The notes: generated by a model from the letters alone, not told the origin. Shown: positions 47,325 to 60,033, counted from the stretch's first letter. The stretch is 64,000 bases of DNA from Eonycteris spelaea (GCA_003508835.1 PUFA01000092.1:5890001-5954000), one strand, 5' to 3'. A program made the numbers and translations.

Positions 47325-47815
47325 ATGTTTCAAACATTTTAATTGTTTCCTATTACACTGTAGGATCAAGTCCAATGCCTCAGAATGGCGTGCAAAGCCC
47401 TAATAATCTGACACTTCTTGCCTCACAGTTCACTCCTAGCCTCTCCCAGAACATTCTCCATGCCACTCATACTGCATTTCTTTCAATTATCTTGTTTTCA
47501 GGCCTTTAAACAAGCTATTCTGTACCCAAAGCTCTAGCTAATTCTTTTATGTTTTGGGGGTCTCAGCTTGGACATTTCTCCTTCTGGGAAAACTTTGCTT
47601 ACCTTTAAAGGCATGTTTCATAGCTCCTCATGTTTTCTCCATACCACAGTTACTTCCTCATGTAACAGAACAATTTATTTTGTTTATTTACTTTATCTAC
47701 TAACAGACAGTCAGCTTTGGGGGAATTCTGTTCATTTTATTTATGCTGTGTTCTCAGCACAGTGTCTACAGAGTAGATTTTCAATAGTCATTTGTTTGTT
47801 AAATTAATAAATTAG
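47325..47815 (+). mobile_element. L2 LINE 3' region, well preserved
   Basis: Landmarks in order: 'taattgtttcctattacact', 'gtaggatcaagtccaatgcc', 'ggcgtgcaaagccctaataa', 'ttctgggaaaactttgctta', 'ctactaacagacagtcagct' and 'cacagtgtctacagagtaga' then 'aatagtcatttgtttgtt'. This covers the end of ORF2 and the 3' UTR. No intact frame. Confidence 0.8.
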
Positions 47816-47897
47816 TTTCTTTTAACAGTATTCCAGAATGGTTAATGACCACATGTACCTGAGTGGTTAGTGTTAGTGCAAAGAAATTCATCAGAGA

Positions 47898-47982
47898 AGA
47901 GAACTTGTCCTGTCTAACATTGGGTCTCCAGCACTATCATACCTAACTTGCAGTAGATGCTCAATAAACATTTGTTGAATTT
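47898..47982 (+). mobile_element. L2 LINE tail
   Basis: 'gagaacttgtcctgtctaac', 'gggtctccagcactatcata' and 'gtagatgctcaataaacatt' then 'tgttgaat' match the L2 terminus. It lies just downstream of another L2 tail in the same orientation. Confidence 0.6.
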
Positions 47983-48370
47983 TTAAAATTTTGGAATACT
48001 GAGAATAATACATTATCTTTGACATAGTGGTTAACATGATGTTAATATTAATATCTTTAACAACAATGCTAAACATTTTCAGATCTGTTAAAATTGTAAT
48101 AACCCAAGGAGAAAAAAAAAATCTCATTCTTGTTAAAGTATTCATCACTACTGTCAATACTGATAACTTTCTTTGCCTATTACAGATGAAGAATTTTCCC
48201 CCTCTCAAGTATTGTCCAAATATTTTCTAGTCTATTGAACCATCATTTCAGATTTGCAGTTTTTAGTTTCAATAATATCTGGTCTCTTTGAAATATGTTA
48301 TTGTCCAACTACATAAAAATGCTTTCTGACTCTCACAATCAAAACACGGTTGGGTTTTTATATTCCTCAA

Positions 48371-48373
<3 letters not shown>

Positions 48374-48410
<37 letters not shown>
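48374..48410 (+). repeat. 37-base uninterrupted poly-A tract
   Basis: An unbroken run of A, preceded by 'tcctcaaagc' and followed by 'gagcagatag'. I see no SINE, LINE or aataaa signal in the bases directly upstream. Confidence 0.97.
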
Positions 48411-48414
<4 letters not shown>

Positions 48415-48609
48415 AGATAGTTGCATACATCTTGACCCTGGGAAGCTTTTGGAAAAAAATCAAAATACCTAACTAGAGATAATCTGGTTTAGGACCATGC
48501 TTAGAAATGAGTGATTTCTTCCTCATTTTAAAGTAAGAGAAGGCAACTAATATTTGGCTAGTCTGCTCCAAATAGTTAAATATCTTTTCCTTAAAAATAA
48601 CAGACACAT

Positions 48610-48610
<1 letters not shown>

Positions 48611-48639
<29 letters not shown>
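48611..48639. repeat. (CA)n microsatellite
   Basis: About fourteen CA units, with a cg break at its right end (cacacgcacat). Confidence 0.95.
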
Positions 48640-48644
<5 letters not shown>

Positions 48645-49076
48645 TTCACTCAGTCATTACCTCTATACATAGTGCAAACTATTTGCACAACTAGCATAAA
48701 CGATGAAAACACTCTTACGAATCTATCTGATCAAGGAAAATCAAGTTGAATATGCAAAGATTCATGATGATCACATCATATCCACAAAAAATGATGCTGT
48801 CCACCACTGCCTATTCCTATCATTTTTGTAAAAAAAAAAAAAAAAAATCTCTTCTTTTTAGTCTTAAGTTAAAATACATTGATCAGACTGACTATTGAAG
48901 TACAAATCATGTTACTATGAAAATACACCCTATTTTATTTGTAATAAAGTAGAAGAAAAACAAAATTATCTGGAATTCATTTCATTTATAGAGAAGTGAC
49001 TGGAAGTTGAATTTCCTATGTTTAAAAAATGAGCAAAAGAGCAAATTAAAAAGTTGACAAAGTTTGCATATTTCCT

Positions 49077-49096
49077 TCTCTCTCTCTCTCTCTCTC
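49077..49096. repeat. (TC)n microsatellite
   Basis: Ten TC units. Confidence 0.9.
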
Positions 49097-51562
49097 ATAG
49101 GACTGCCTTACCTCCATAGCTTTTCATTTAGGCCTGACTTCTTGAAACTTTCTTTTTTATGTTTCAACTGAAGAATCATCAGGCAAAGCCAGTAACATCA
49201 AAGGTGTCTTATAAATGGCTCAGATTTGAGAAAACACATCCTTCTGTAAGCAAAGTGACAGAGGAGCTGCAGTTGGAAGTTCTCATGTGGTGGCTTAGAG
49301 ACTATGGCATTTCCATTCACAATCCAAGCAACAGAAGCAGGGTGAGAGGGTTATAGTAGGGCATCTTACGCAGGTGTCAAAAAAATAAAAATAAAAAAGA
49401 GAGAGTTTCAGGAAAAGTGGGGTGAATGATACTAGCTATCCAGATAGGTTACTCATCAAGTTATATGTCAGGAGCCTAGATTCATATTCAAAGTCAGGCA
49501 CTCTGGAAAACAGACAAGAATAAGGCAGGGTCCAAGGCCAAGAGGAAAGGAGATACCAAGAAGGTTACTAGAATAGAGCCTTGAAAACAGAGATCAGGGT
49601 AGGAGCAGGTTTCCAAGCTGAGCTTGAGTCAATACTAGGTGACTTGATGCTAAGCCACAAAGTATTGGTCTAAATAGCTCATGAAGATCCTGGAAAAGGT
49701 TTAGCTTGGCCTTGGAGTATATTTAGAGACTCAAGACTTGCATAAGAGGCAGAGGCTTGGAATTGATTTCTGGACCTTTCTCTAATCTCATGATATCCAT
49801 CAGAATTTCCTGCTCTGGCCTCAGGGCTTTACTTTCTATACAAATTAATCTTTTCTTTTTATAAATATTAACTAAAGGATAGGCCTTTATTGGTTAAGAT
49901 TGATGCTTTTTTCGTCTTCATAAGTTTCTCACAAGTCAAGAAGGAAACAAATACTCAACAAAATTAGCCCAGTGAGCAGAGAATACTGCAGCTTTTCTGC
50001 CTCTGCTTTTCACAACTTTAATATTATACAGGATGGCAGCCAGATTAGAAAAAAAATGCATTTAAGGAGAAAACACATTGCACTGATAAAAGATAAAAAT
50101 GGCTAACTAAATGTACTGAGCGCAGAAATAACCATACTTGACCATGAGTCAACCATGCATCACTGTCACTTAAAATAATCTGTCATACTCAATTCCCCTT
50201 CCTCTTATTCTTGATCAGGCCTTGTTATTGCTAACTTGAATTCTTAGAGATCTCTTAGTCAATCCCACAGCAATTGATTTTCCCTGCTCCACTCCCACCT
50301 CTATATCAAAGCTACTGTGATTTTTGTCACTTAGCTATTCTATACATTTCAATAATTCCATATCACCTACTGAATTAAGTTCCCTTTTTAAATTATTTTT
50401 TATTTCTTTTTTTTTAAATTCACTTTGTTAAATCTGATCAAAATATTTTTCTAATACTCCTTCCAGCATCCAACCTATACTCAAAGAATCTGGAGCCTTT
50501 GATTATTTCTCATTTTCTGAATACATTTATACCTTTTTTGGTCTCTTTGCTGTTCCCTGCTGGTTATATCCTACCTCCATCTCTATCTAACAAAATCTTA
50601 CCCATTCTTGTAGATGCTGCTTCAATGTGTAAAGTATTCTCAATTGCAGGGAGTTCCTTACCTCTTCAATTTTCTATAGTTGTCCGTCTTTCATGCTTAC
50701 TATACTCATTACATTCTGTGCTGGGTTAAGAGTTTTCTGTGTCCATGGTCATAGGGTTTGCTCCTAGTGATTCTGTAATAAGTGTTCATTGAATTTAAAA
50801 GAAGAAATTATCATTCTTATATATATAGACACACAACACACATGAACATATACGACAACACTTTTATAAGAGTAGTATGCCAAATTAATAAAGAATTCAA
50901 AAAATGTTATGATACCAATACACTAAGACTCCATAGAGAAATTGCACAGATTTGAATCGAATAGAGACCTACTCCCCATGTAACATATAGTTCCACTCCT
51001 CTCAACTTTGGTTTTAATGCCCTCTTGAAAAGACTCCTATCTGTAAATGCTTTCAGAATCTTTATGAAAACTACCATGTGGTCAAAATGAAATAAGAGAA
51101 TTAAGGTAATAATCAGGAAGTCATATAAAAATCATATTTTGGCCATTCAATGATTTTTGTGAAGTCTACTGAAGCTGAACATAGCAGCCAGGGGCTTTTT
51201 CTGCTTTATCAAATTATGCAGTTAATTCTGAAGGAAATATTCATGACAAAGTTTGTTTTGTTTCCTTAGTAGTGATTTCATAAACAGTTTAGTGGACCAG
51301 GTCAGAATTGGGGTGAGTGTTAAAGTCCCCTTAACTTAGAAACTCTGGCCTCTGGCTTCTTGGGATTTAAATAGTACTGAGTGGGGAAAATGACATATTC
51401 CACATGGCTTTGAAAGTAAACATAATCAATTCCCCTCATACTCAATGCCGACATGGCTTTCAATTTTAAATAAAATCATTATAGTCCCATTTAAAAAAAA
51501 TCATCCATATTATTCCAAAAAAAAAAAAAATGCACACCTAAGTCACTAATGTAAGTTCTGCC

Positions 51563-51608
51563 ACAAAAAAAACAAACAAACAAAATAAAACAAAAAAACA
51601 AAAAAACA
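51563..51608 (+). repeat. A-rich (CAAA/CAAAA)n repeat
   Basis: Runs of A broken by single C or T residues in the style of 'aacaaacaaacaaaataaaa'. Confidence 0.85.
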
Positions 51609-51639
51609 AGTTTTATAGTGAAACTATAAGAGCTAAGAG

Positions 51640-51830
51640 GATGAGAAGATTTGAGTTTCAGTTCTAATTCAACCTGTGGCCATGTAAACTTGGATGAAAC
51701 ACCTCACCATTTAAATACTCCATCTCTAGTCTATAAAATAAAGGAATAATCTTGTCACCTTATTTATTTCTTGGTGAGGACTTGAATAAAATAAATCAAA
51801 AGAAAGCACTTTGTAAATTGTTAAACACCA
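51640..51830 (+). mobile_element. MIR SINE
   Basis: 'gatttgagtttcagttctaa', 'acctgtggccatgtaaactt', 'ggatgaaacacctcaccatt', 'ctagtctataaaataaagga' and 'aaagcactttgtaaattgtt' follow the MIR order from head to tail. Confidence 0.7.
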
Positions 51831-52554
51831 AAAGCCCTGATGATACTGATACCAGTTGCCATTAACCCTCTATTAATCTCCATTCAGTAACTCCAAAGTT
51901 GTGTCAGCTGCCTTCCAGTTCACCTCATGGGCACCTCTTCAGACAGAGTCTATGGTTTCTAGTTGCCCACACTTGTGAGGGCCTCTGGCTCTTTCTGTCT
52001 GCCCATCTGAGTGTTCGTTTACCCTCAGACTTCATTCCCCTATGAAACGTTCATCCTTAATCAATCTAATAGAATCTTCATTTTCAGAATTCTTTTCATG
52101 CTTATGCTTCTCAACCTCAAATAGAGCATTAGCTTATAACTTTATATACTCAAGTTATTACAATTTTCAAGTCTTGGTGACACTTCAGTATGAGTTTCTG
52201 TGTATAAAGACTGTATTATTTACTTCTTTTCTATCACTCAAAGTTCCTAGCTCAGGGCTGGGCACACAGTTTCTTAAAAGGAATGACTTACTTTCTAACT
52301 TTCTTTTTCTAAAGGTATTGACCAAAAGACACTTTTACCACCTAATTTCTGATGTCTAATCCATCACCAACTCCTCTGTTTTATCTTTAACATAAAGTCT
52401 CAAATCTGCCACTTCTCTCCATCTCCTCTATGAAACCCAAATCTCACCCACATCACTACAAAAACAGCCGTACTGAACTCCCACTTCAGCAATATTTTCA
52501 ACTAATCCATTTCATACACACAGCCATAAAAATCCATTATCAAAAATCAAATTA
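51831..52554. other. no gene seen; possible L2 tail
   Basis: 'agttcctagctcagggctgg' plus 'gcacacagtt' near 52241-52270 looks like an L2 terminus but lacks the final aataaat part. A 105-codon open frame (52042-52359) crosses it and has no domain that I recognise. Confidence 0.4.
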
Positions 52555-53110
52555 TGCTTGCTTTCTACTTAGAACCCTTAAATGGCTTTTTATTACACTT
52601 TGAGTAAAATCTTAATACCTAGCAGTTGTCTACAAGGCCATGCACGACCTGGCCCCCACCAATCTCATCATGGGCCACTCTCCCATTCTCCCTCTATCAA
52701 AGCCACATGGGCTTCTTTTAAGCTCTTCTTAGACACCCTGGTCATATGCTCCAGGGCCTTCATACACGTCATTTCCCTCTGCCCAAGTGCTCTTCCCTGG
52801 CACTTTACATAATGATTTCTTTCTCTCCACGTGCAGAAGTATAATGCTTGCTTTTATTTTTGAATTCCTTCTCTTCAGAAAGGACTGTTAAGCAATTCTA
52901 TATCTGTGCCCTTTTTATTTCCTTCAACTGACTTATCATGATGGATAGTTATTAGTTATTTTTTAGGTTTTCTTCTGTATTATTTCTCCTTTATCTAATT
53001 GTAAGATTCATGAAGGTAGGGACCACATTTATTTTTTCTATCATTATGTATTCAGTTCCTAGCAAAATTGTTTGGTATATAAAAGGCACCTAAAAATATT
53101 TGTCAAGTGA
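52555..53110 (+). mobile_element. L2 LINE 3' region, well preserved
   Basis: Clear order: 'cccttaaatggctttttatt', 'ctacaaggccatgcacgacc', 'tggcccccaccaatctcatc', 'ttccctctgcccaagtgctc', 'aagattcatgaaggtaggga' and 'ttcagttcctagcaaaattg' then 'taaaaatatttgtcaagtga'. It covers the L2 ORF2 end and 3' UTR. The 76-codon frame at 52582-52812 lies within it and keeps only a short ORF2-derived run. Confidence 0.85.
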
Positions 53111-53368
53111 AATTTGAAAAGTGATATTTTATTATGTAATACATGCCAGGTTCTAGAAATACAAAGTAAAACAATTCTAGGACTCTACTCCTTAGCTAGT
53201 ATCTTCCTAACTTCATTTTGTGATAAAATGTTAGTAGACTGGATTTGGCCATGGTGAGAATATATTTTAAAAAGAATTCAGCAAACACCAAAAATCAGGG
53301 TTTTCCTCCATCCCACTCCTGACCCCTGCACAATAGCCAGTTTATAAACATATCATCCAGATAGGTAA

Positions 53369-53806
53369 ATGCAAAATTATAATTATGATTATAATTATAA
53401 TATGATGCCAAGAACACATGTGCAAATGTTGTGGACATTTTCAACAAATGGTGCTGGGAAAACTGAATATCCATATATAAAGAGTAGAGCTGGATCCTTA
53501 CCTTATACCATATGCAAAATTAACTTTAAGTGGATCAAAGAGCAGAATATAAGAGCTAAAATTATAAAACTCTTAGAAGAAAACATTGAAAGGCTTCATG
53601 CCATCAGATTTGTTAATGATTTCTTGTATTTGATGCCAAGAGCACAGGCTACAAATGAAAAAAAAATAGATAAATTGGGCTACATCAAAATTAAAAACTC
53701 TTGTGCATCAAATTATACCATCAACAGAGTAAAACTGCAACCCATAATGGGAAAAATACTTGCAAATTACATATCTGATAAAGGGTTAATATCCAGAATA
53801 TATTAA
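53369..53806 (+). pseudogene. LINE-1 ORF2 fragment, 145-codon open remnant
   Basis: This is the longest open frame in the window. From about residue 20 its translation follows the C-terminal third of LINE-1 ORF2, after the reverse transcriptase: short strings such as NGAGKTEYPYIKSRAG, KIIKLLEEN and KLGYIKIKNSCASN fit that region. The first residues come from AT-rich sequence upstream of the element, so the start codon has no meaning. No RT catalytic motif is included, and the protein would be non-functional. It shows that this copy lost fewer frames by chance, not that it is selected. Confidence 0.8.
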
Positions 53807-54692
53807 AAACCCCTAACCTCAATACCAACAACAGCAGCAACAAATTAAAACATAGGCAAAGAACTTGAATAGATGTTTATCCAAAGATATACAAATAGCC
53901 ATTAAGCACATGAAAAGGTATTCAACATCACTAATTATTAGAGAAATGTAAATCAATCAAACTCACAAGATACAACTTCACACAAATTAGGATCCGTTTT
54001 ATCAAAAAACAAAGTGACAAGTATTGGCAAAGATATGGAGAAATTGGAATCTTGTTGCATTGCTGGTGGAAATGTAAAATGATGCAGCCACTATGGAGAA
54101 CAGTATAGCAGTTTTTCAAAAATCAAAGTAGTCTTATCATATGATCCAGCAATTCCACTTCTATGTACATGTCCTAAAGGATTAAAAGCAGAGACTTGAA
54201 CAGATACTTACATACCAACAGTCTTAGCAGCATTTTCACAATACCCAAAAGGTAAAGTAACCTATGTGTCCATCGAGGGCTAAATGGATACACAAAATGT
54301 AGTCTATATATACAATGAAATTCTGTTCATTCTTAAAAAGCAAGAAAATTCTAACACATGCTACGACATGGATGGACCTTGAGGACATTATGCTAAGTGA
54401 GATAAGCCAATCACATGACTCGATTTATGTGTGGTACCTACAGTAATCAAGGTTAGAGGGCAAAAAGTAAAGGGTTGATGAAGGCTAGGAGTAGGGGAAA
54501 TTGGGGAGTTATTGTTTAATGGGTATGAGTTTCAACCTAGGAACATGAAAAATGCTGGAGACGGATAATAGTGTAATGGTTACACAGCAGTGTGAGTATG
54601 CTTAGTGCTACTCAACCGTACACTTCAGTATGGTTTAAACAGCAAATTTTATGTGTATTTTATCACAATGAAATATAGTTACAAAAATATGG
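53405..54692 (+). mobile_element. LINE-1 (L1MB/MC-like), 5'-truncated
   Basis: Sense copy beginning inside ORF2 ('cattttcaacaaatggtgct') and running through 'ttggcaaagatatggagaaa', 'tgctggtggaaatgtaaaat', 'gatccagcaattccacttct', 'gacatggatggaccttgagg', 'ggggagttattgtttaatgg' to 'gtattttatcacaatgaaat'. Ends are decayed, no clear A tail remains, and frames are broken after about 53806. Confidence 0.88.
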
Positions 54693-54699
54693 GAATATG

Positions 54700-54855
54700 A
54701 AAGAGCAAGCAGCGAGATCTGGAGAGATTCTAGTGAGAGAATTGAGGACTTTGCAGAAGAGGTCACTTCTAAATAGAAAGAAGGGAACATATAGTTCTGG
54801 ACAAAGGAAGAGCATGTACAGAGGAAAGAAATATCAGTGCAGCTGGGGAAAGCTG
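54700..54855 (-). mobile_element. possible L2 LINE fragment, antisense
   Basis: 'gactttgcagaagaggtcac', 'ttctggacaaaggaagagca' and 'tgtacagaggaaagaaatat' resemble the inverted L2 part (ttccaggcagagggaacagcatgtgcaaaggc). Weak. Confidence 0.35.
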
Positions 54856-56334
54856 GTCCAGAGATAAGCCTGAGTTGTCACCATCAAAAGATCCCAACAG
54901 CTCAGAATCAAAGAAATGTTAAGTTACATTCTACTGACATGAAATTTGACAGCCCACATGTGTTGGGTTTGGTTATTCACCAGACTATGTACTTAGCCAG
55001 AATATCCACTTTCCCATTCCTACCAGATATCAAAAGTTTGTTCAATTTAACAGTGAACTTGAAGGTGAGAATTTTGATCAAGAACTAGAATCATGTTTTA
55101 AAGATGGTAGGTAGATGCAACCTCTTACATCAAGTGTGAATCCAGATTTCAACATTCAAAGACTAAAGAAAAAAGAATGGATACCAGAGCATTCCAGAGC
55201 TGACATATTTAGCCTGAGCCTGGGAAGAAGTCTTTGTTCTCCACTTGAGATGCATTCGAGAATTATTAAGTCTCATTACATTTTTTTTATCAGTAATCTA
55301 AAAAAAATTCCTTTAAACCTTAAAGTTAGTGCTTTATCTTGCATGATTAATTTTTTAGGTCTGTTATAAAGTAGCCAAATAAATCTCACCTGCTGTTGCC
55401 ACCCTTAATATAAGAGTTGACCATAGTGAAGAGAAGTAAAACTCATATTCTCAGTATAATTCAGTATGGGTCCTGTCAATACCATAAATGTGTAAAACAG
55501 TGTTTCAACACATAAAGCAATCACATAGCCAGACCTAAGAAAACTTGCTTCAATTCTTCTAAATGGATTGGGATGATTCACACATCTCTCAGAGACCTGT
55601 TCTAAGGTCCAAAGTTTCTCGCATACAGGAACTCACCAAGATAAAGTCTCATTCACCAAAGGATCTGAATGAATGATCAAAGTGACGAGTTTTAATTAAA
55701 AAAAAAAAAGTTTGAGACAGTAGAGCTTCTTTGTTTCACTACATCAAATATGGATTAAATATTCTGAGAAGATAATTTGCAAGCCTTCAGGTGAAAAGTA
55801 AAGGCATTTCTTCTGGACAAAAGAATTGTCAAGTTTCATAATTTTTCCTCCTTTTATACATAATCTCAATCTTATTTTGTAATTTTTTTCTTTACTCCAT
55901 TACAATTTTATAATCTGCATGAGAACCTCATTTAATTAAACTTCCTCCACCCAGTGCCTTAGGAGAATGGAGGTTGCTTCTGTCTTTTGTGTTTGGTTTT
56001 TCCCGTAAGTATGTTGTAAAAACTATATTCTTCCTTCATATCAAAACCCATGCAGTTTCTTTCTAATTTTAGTTTTCCTCTGTGAACAGCAACCTGCAAT
56101 CAAAATGTTGGCAGATAAATATATTATAGGGCATTTCATTTTATGAGTGCTGCTGTCAAATTTAGGCATATAATATGGGAAGTTAAACAACATTTTTCAT
56201 ACCAACCATTTATCTCCTCCTCCTCTTCTTTGCTCTCATCAAACTGTAACTCCATCTCTATTATTGCATATACAAATTCCATTGTGTTTAGTATTACGTT
56301 ATCTTCTCCTTGAGGGTAAGATTAGATTTAATTT
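54856..56334. other. no gene seen; unique sequence
   Basis: Open frames of 83 and 84 codons (54837-55088 and 55115-55369) lack recognisable domains. T-rich at 55840-55900. Nothing else nameable. Confidence 0.45.
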
Positions 56335-56415
56335 ACTCTTTCATTCAACAAGCATTTATTGAGGGCCAAGTACTGGACTACTAGAAATATAAAGAGAGTC
56401 CCTCTCCTCAAAGAA
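56335..56415 (-). mobile_element. L2 LINE 3' end, antisense
   Basis: 'ctctttcattcaacaagcat', 'ttattgagggccaagtactg' and 'cctctcctcaaagaacccac' match the inverted L2 terminus. Confidence 0.65.
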
Positions 56416-57104
56416 CCCACACTTTTCTTTTCTATCACATGTACCATATATGTATATGTTTGTTGAATTAAACTAAATTACTAGATAAAGCTCAGCATTA
56501 AGATGGCTGAGGAACCTTGGCCTAGTTAAATAATCAAATATTTCTATAATGCTCTCACCATACAACATCACGTGCTTATTTCGAGGATCTCCAATAGCAA
56601 ATGTCAAAGGAACTGTGGCAGCAAAGATGACAGGTATACCTTTTGGTCTATCTAGTCAGTACTGGAGGTGAAGGAAGAGCCCAGGGAGAAATGAATAGCA
56701 GGAACTGACCTTGTCCTTTTTCATCTATGTCTGTTGTAATGGCTCTACTTTATATCTGATTATTCTACTTTTTGAACTTGAACAAACTCAGAATTCAAAA
56801 GAAGTTAAATTTGAGCTCATAATTCAAACTTTTCACAAAGTTTGAGCAAAATCAACTAAAATGATTCTTTTTATATCTTCACATGTTGACACACCATAGA
56901 CACAGGGATCTAGATAGAAATGGAAAAGAAAACTGTCTAACCACTCTGGACAATTATTATCACAATAAACAATTTATGGATAAACTTATAGTCTTGACAG
57001 GCCTCTTAAAGCTTACTTATATTCTTGGTTGTATTACAGATTACACCAAGTTAATTGTTTCATTAGTTTTTATTTCAGAAGTTCTTTATTGAAATAATAT
57101 TTTT
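56416..57104. other. no gene seen
   Basis: Unique AT-rich sequence; a 69-codon frame at 56883-57092 has no domain. Confidence 0.45.
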
Positions 57105-57250
57105 CAACATTTATTCAACAATTATTGAGTATCATTCTGTTCCAGGCCTTATGTTGGGTGCTACAGTCACAGTTAATATGACATGCTCTCAAGCATTTCC
57201 CAGTCCAGGGAAGGAACAAACAATTCAATAAATGTGTTGATGGGGACAAG
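57105..57250 (-). mobile_element. L2 LINE 3' end, antisense
   Basis: 'caacatttattcaacaatta', 'ttgagtatcattctgttcca', 'ggccttatgttgggtgctac' and 'ggaaggaacaaacaattcaa' follow the inverted L2 terminus. Confidence 0.65.
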
Positions 57251-58444
57251 ATTTTTAATTCCCCTTTAAATTACAATTAATTTCTCTAGTCACGTGTGCC
57301 TTCCTTGCAACCAAAAGAGAGTATTAGCTAACTTGATTTCTTAACCTTTTGAGATACAAAATTGGAAAAATAGGAAGAAAGAAGAGACAGGAAATGGGAA
57401 TGAAAGGATGAAGAGGCTAAGTCAGACTACTTAAAGAGAAAGAATACTGTAGTGGGATAAAAAGAAACATCATATGAAGCTAAAGCTTATGAGAGCATTT
57501 TAGAGGCTGTTATATAAGCAACTCTGGAATCTTAAAGTTTATAATGTGGAGCATGAGAAAACAAAATGGAGAGGATAATTCTGAGAAGAGTTGTTGTGAG
57601 GTTGGATTTGAATCCCGTTAGTTGTTTGATTGAGAAAGAAAAGTAAAGTTAGAATATATTATGAAATCATTTTTGGCCTGCCAGGCATGCTTCTTTATGT
57701 GATTCTTTTCAGAGACTGAGCCACATGGGACCCCTAAAATTTAGCATGCATTTGGAATACCATCTCTATAATTGGAGTGTGTAAGGAAGCATGAGCATTG
57801 AGGTCCACAGTTTGGAAATACTAACATTATTTCGCTAAGCAGAACTTTTCTCAGGCTGACAGGTCCTAATGGTTGATTTATTTCAATGTAGCGTTATCTT
57901 GTAATGTCAGTGAAGGTTCTAGGAGGCAGGTGATGCATGAATGGTTGAGCTGCAAAAAAGAAATCAAAGGTAGATATTCAACAGAAAAAGATGGAAAAGG
58001 GTTGGAAAGGAAAGAGCAGAGCAGGATCAAGAGGTGAATAAGGTCTGAGGAAGTCTAGAAGAACACAGGGAGCTCTTCTAGAGCCTATAAGCTCTTTTGT
58101 CAAATACTGCAATCCTGATACTTGTTCAATCTCTCCAAAGAGAAAATGCTCACAGTTTGATTTTCTATTCTGATGAAGAATAGGTGAGTTTTACACTATT
58201 ACATGAAAAAATATGATTTACCTTTTATTATCCTCATAGTAATTTTATAGGCTTATATCTGTCATGTTTTCAACAAATACAGCATTGTCAGGTTTGGGAT
58301 TTTTTCCCTTTTAGGGAAATTAGCAGAATATGTTTCTGCCCCCATTCCTTCCCTAGTGATACAATATTATGGGGTAGAATATTCTAGACCAAAGACAGAT
58401 CAGCCATAGCATGTACAAGAAATTGCAAGTTATTCCTTGGAGAT
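57251..58444. other. no gene seen; unique sequence
   Basis: Purine-leaning sequence at 57360-57420 and 57960-58060 could be inverted L2 in a very decayed state, but I cannot support it. Confidence 0.4.
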
Positions 58445-58690
58445 CTGACAGAATGATGAATGAACATTTATGAAGCACTTACTATGGACTAGCACAAAGC
58501 TTAGTTTAGCCGTTTAATTATAAGCCTAATAATAATCCTAAAGTAGGTACTCTTATAATCCTTGTTTACAAAAGCAAAAGAATAAAACAAGTTGCCCAAG
58601 ATCATGCAGCTCGCAAACAGAATCAAGATTCAAAAAAGTAATTAAATTCCAGAGCCCAGGTTACTAGTCACTTGACTATACTGCCCCATC
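58445..58690 (-). mobile_element. MIR SINE, antisense, nearly full length
   Basis: 'gaacatttatgaagcactta', 'ctatggactagcacaaagct', 'aataataatcctaaagtagg', 'aacaagttgcccaagatcat', 'gcagctcgcaaacagaatca' and 'actagtcacttgactatact' then 'gcccc' give the whole inverted element from tail to tRNA-like head. Confidence 0.82.
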
Positions 58691-59359
58691 ATGAATGTTC
58701 CACAGGGAGGTCTGAGCTCTAGGTCTGTGCATCTCTAATTAGGGCATGTGTGTCAGGGGTACATGAAACCAGAAGATAATATGTGGCTATTTGCCTAGTA
58801 AATCAGTTGTACTAAAGGATCTAGGAGGGAAATTCTATTCAATAGGTGAGAAAATATTAAAATATAAGACTTTTAAAACAACTCATAAGAAAAAGTAAAG
58901 ACATTCTGTGGATTAATTTGCAAATATTTCATAAATTATAAAGGTAAATCATAGATTTTGAAAAAAATGCTCATGCTCATGCTCATTTTAACCTATGTTC
59001 CCTTTCCTCTGGGCTTACTCATCTTCGCCCTTTCTTTAGGAAAAAAAAAGAGAGAGAGAGAATTTAGAGGGAAAAGAAATTTTCATTAACTATTGCTATA
59101 GGTATGAGAAACAAGGAGCGTTTTAGCAGCATTGTGGTCAAGTTTACAATTTGGAAAGCTTTTTCAAAGGTGAAGGAGGCATACAAGGAGAAAATTAGGC
59201 CTCACTGGTAGAAAGAGGAAGTGGGTTATACATTGGGGCACTGAACTCACTTTTAGGCGAAGTTTGAGGAGCCTGTAGAACCTCCAATTGGGCAAGTCTA
59301 TGAGGGCTATTGAATGTGGGTCTGACACTGAGGAGAATGATATTGCACAAAGATCTTGT
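58691..59359. other. no gene seen; contains a short hexamer repeat
   Basis: 'gctcatgctcatgctcat' (three units) lies at 58969-58986, and a short (AG)n at 59049-59061. Otherwise unique. Confidence 0.45.
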
Positions 59360-59468
59360 ATCGCCTTCTTGTATTATCAGTATTCCAGATGGGGTTCCTG
59401 CCTCATTCCTAGAACTGTGTTTGGTACAGAGTAGGCACTTGAAAACAATTTGTTGAAAGAATGAGGTG
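59360..59468 (+). mobile_element. L2 LINE tail
   Basis: 'cattcctagaactgtgtttg', 'gtacagagtaggcacttgaa' and 'aacaatttgttgaaagaatg' match the L2 3' terminus in sense. Confidence 0.6.
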
Positions 59469-59917
59469 GAAAAAAAAGAGGGCATATACTAATAACATGT
59501 TTGATAAGAGATTCTGTTTATGCTGAACTACAAAAAATGTGCAGGATTAAAGAATCTTTTACATATTTATATGTGCATATTAAATTAATAAATACTTATA
59601 GAATTCTCATGTTATAATATTTATCCCTCTAAGAAAACTGCTTTTAAGATCACAAAGGTTTCATGTGGTCTCACAATATTATAAGAAAAAAAAGCTTTGG
59701 CTTTCAGAATGCCAATTATTTGATATTTCTATAATGTAGACCTGTTACTAAAGATAAATATTCATAAAGAGCTATGAAATAAGTTCTTTGTTAGAGAATA
59801 GGAACTTTTTCCTAATGTCTGAGAGGATTCCTGGCAGCCACTGCCAAGTGCTTATTCCACAGTTTGGCCTTTCTAAAACAGCAATTGGAGAGGCATGTAT
59901 AAGTACAAACCTATGTG

Positions 59918-60030
59918 TACATATACATATATTACATCATATACATATACATATGTACACATATAATTATTTTTAAACATAAGACATACATATGACATAT
60001 ACATGTACATGTGTATATGTATATGCATGG
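59918..60030. repeat. (CATA/TATG)-rich low-complexity sequence
   Basis: Mixed catata, tacata, gtacat and tatg units, partly palindromic (for example acatatacatgtacatgtgt). It directly abuts the Tigger-type element to its right. Confidence 0.85.
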
Positions 60031-60033
60031 ATA

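Larger units (their letters stand above)
47983..51639. other. no gene seen; unique sequence with several simple repeats and a weak L2 trace
   Basis: Contains the A tract at 48374-48410, CA and TC runs, an A run at 48830-48847 and A-rich text at 51517-51608. The 50180-50800 part has a pyrimidine-leaning L2-like layout ending 'tgtaataagtgttcattgaa', which may be a decayed plus-strand L2. Open frames of 64 to 105 codons show no domain. Confidence 0.4.

Noticed and set aside
53369..53806. Longest open frame (145 codons) as a host gene
   Set aside because: The sequence is a LINE-1 ORF2 fragment within a 5'-truncated copy; start codon lies outside the element and no catalytic motif is included.
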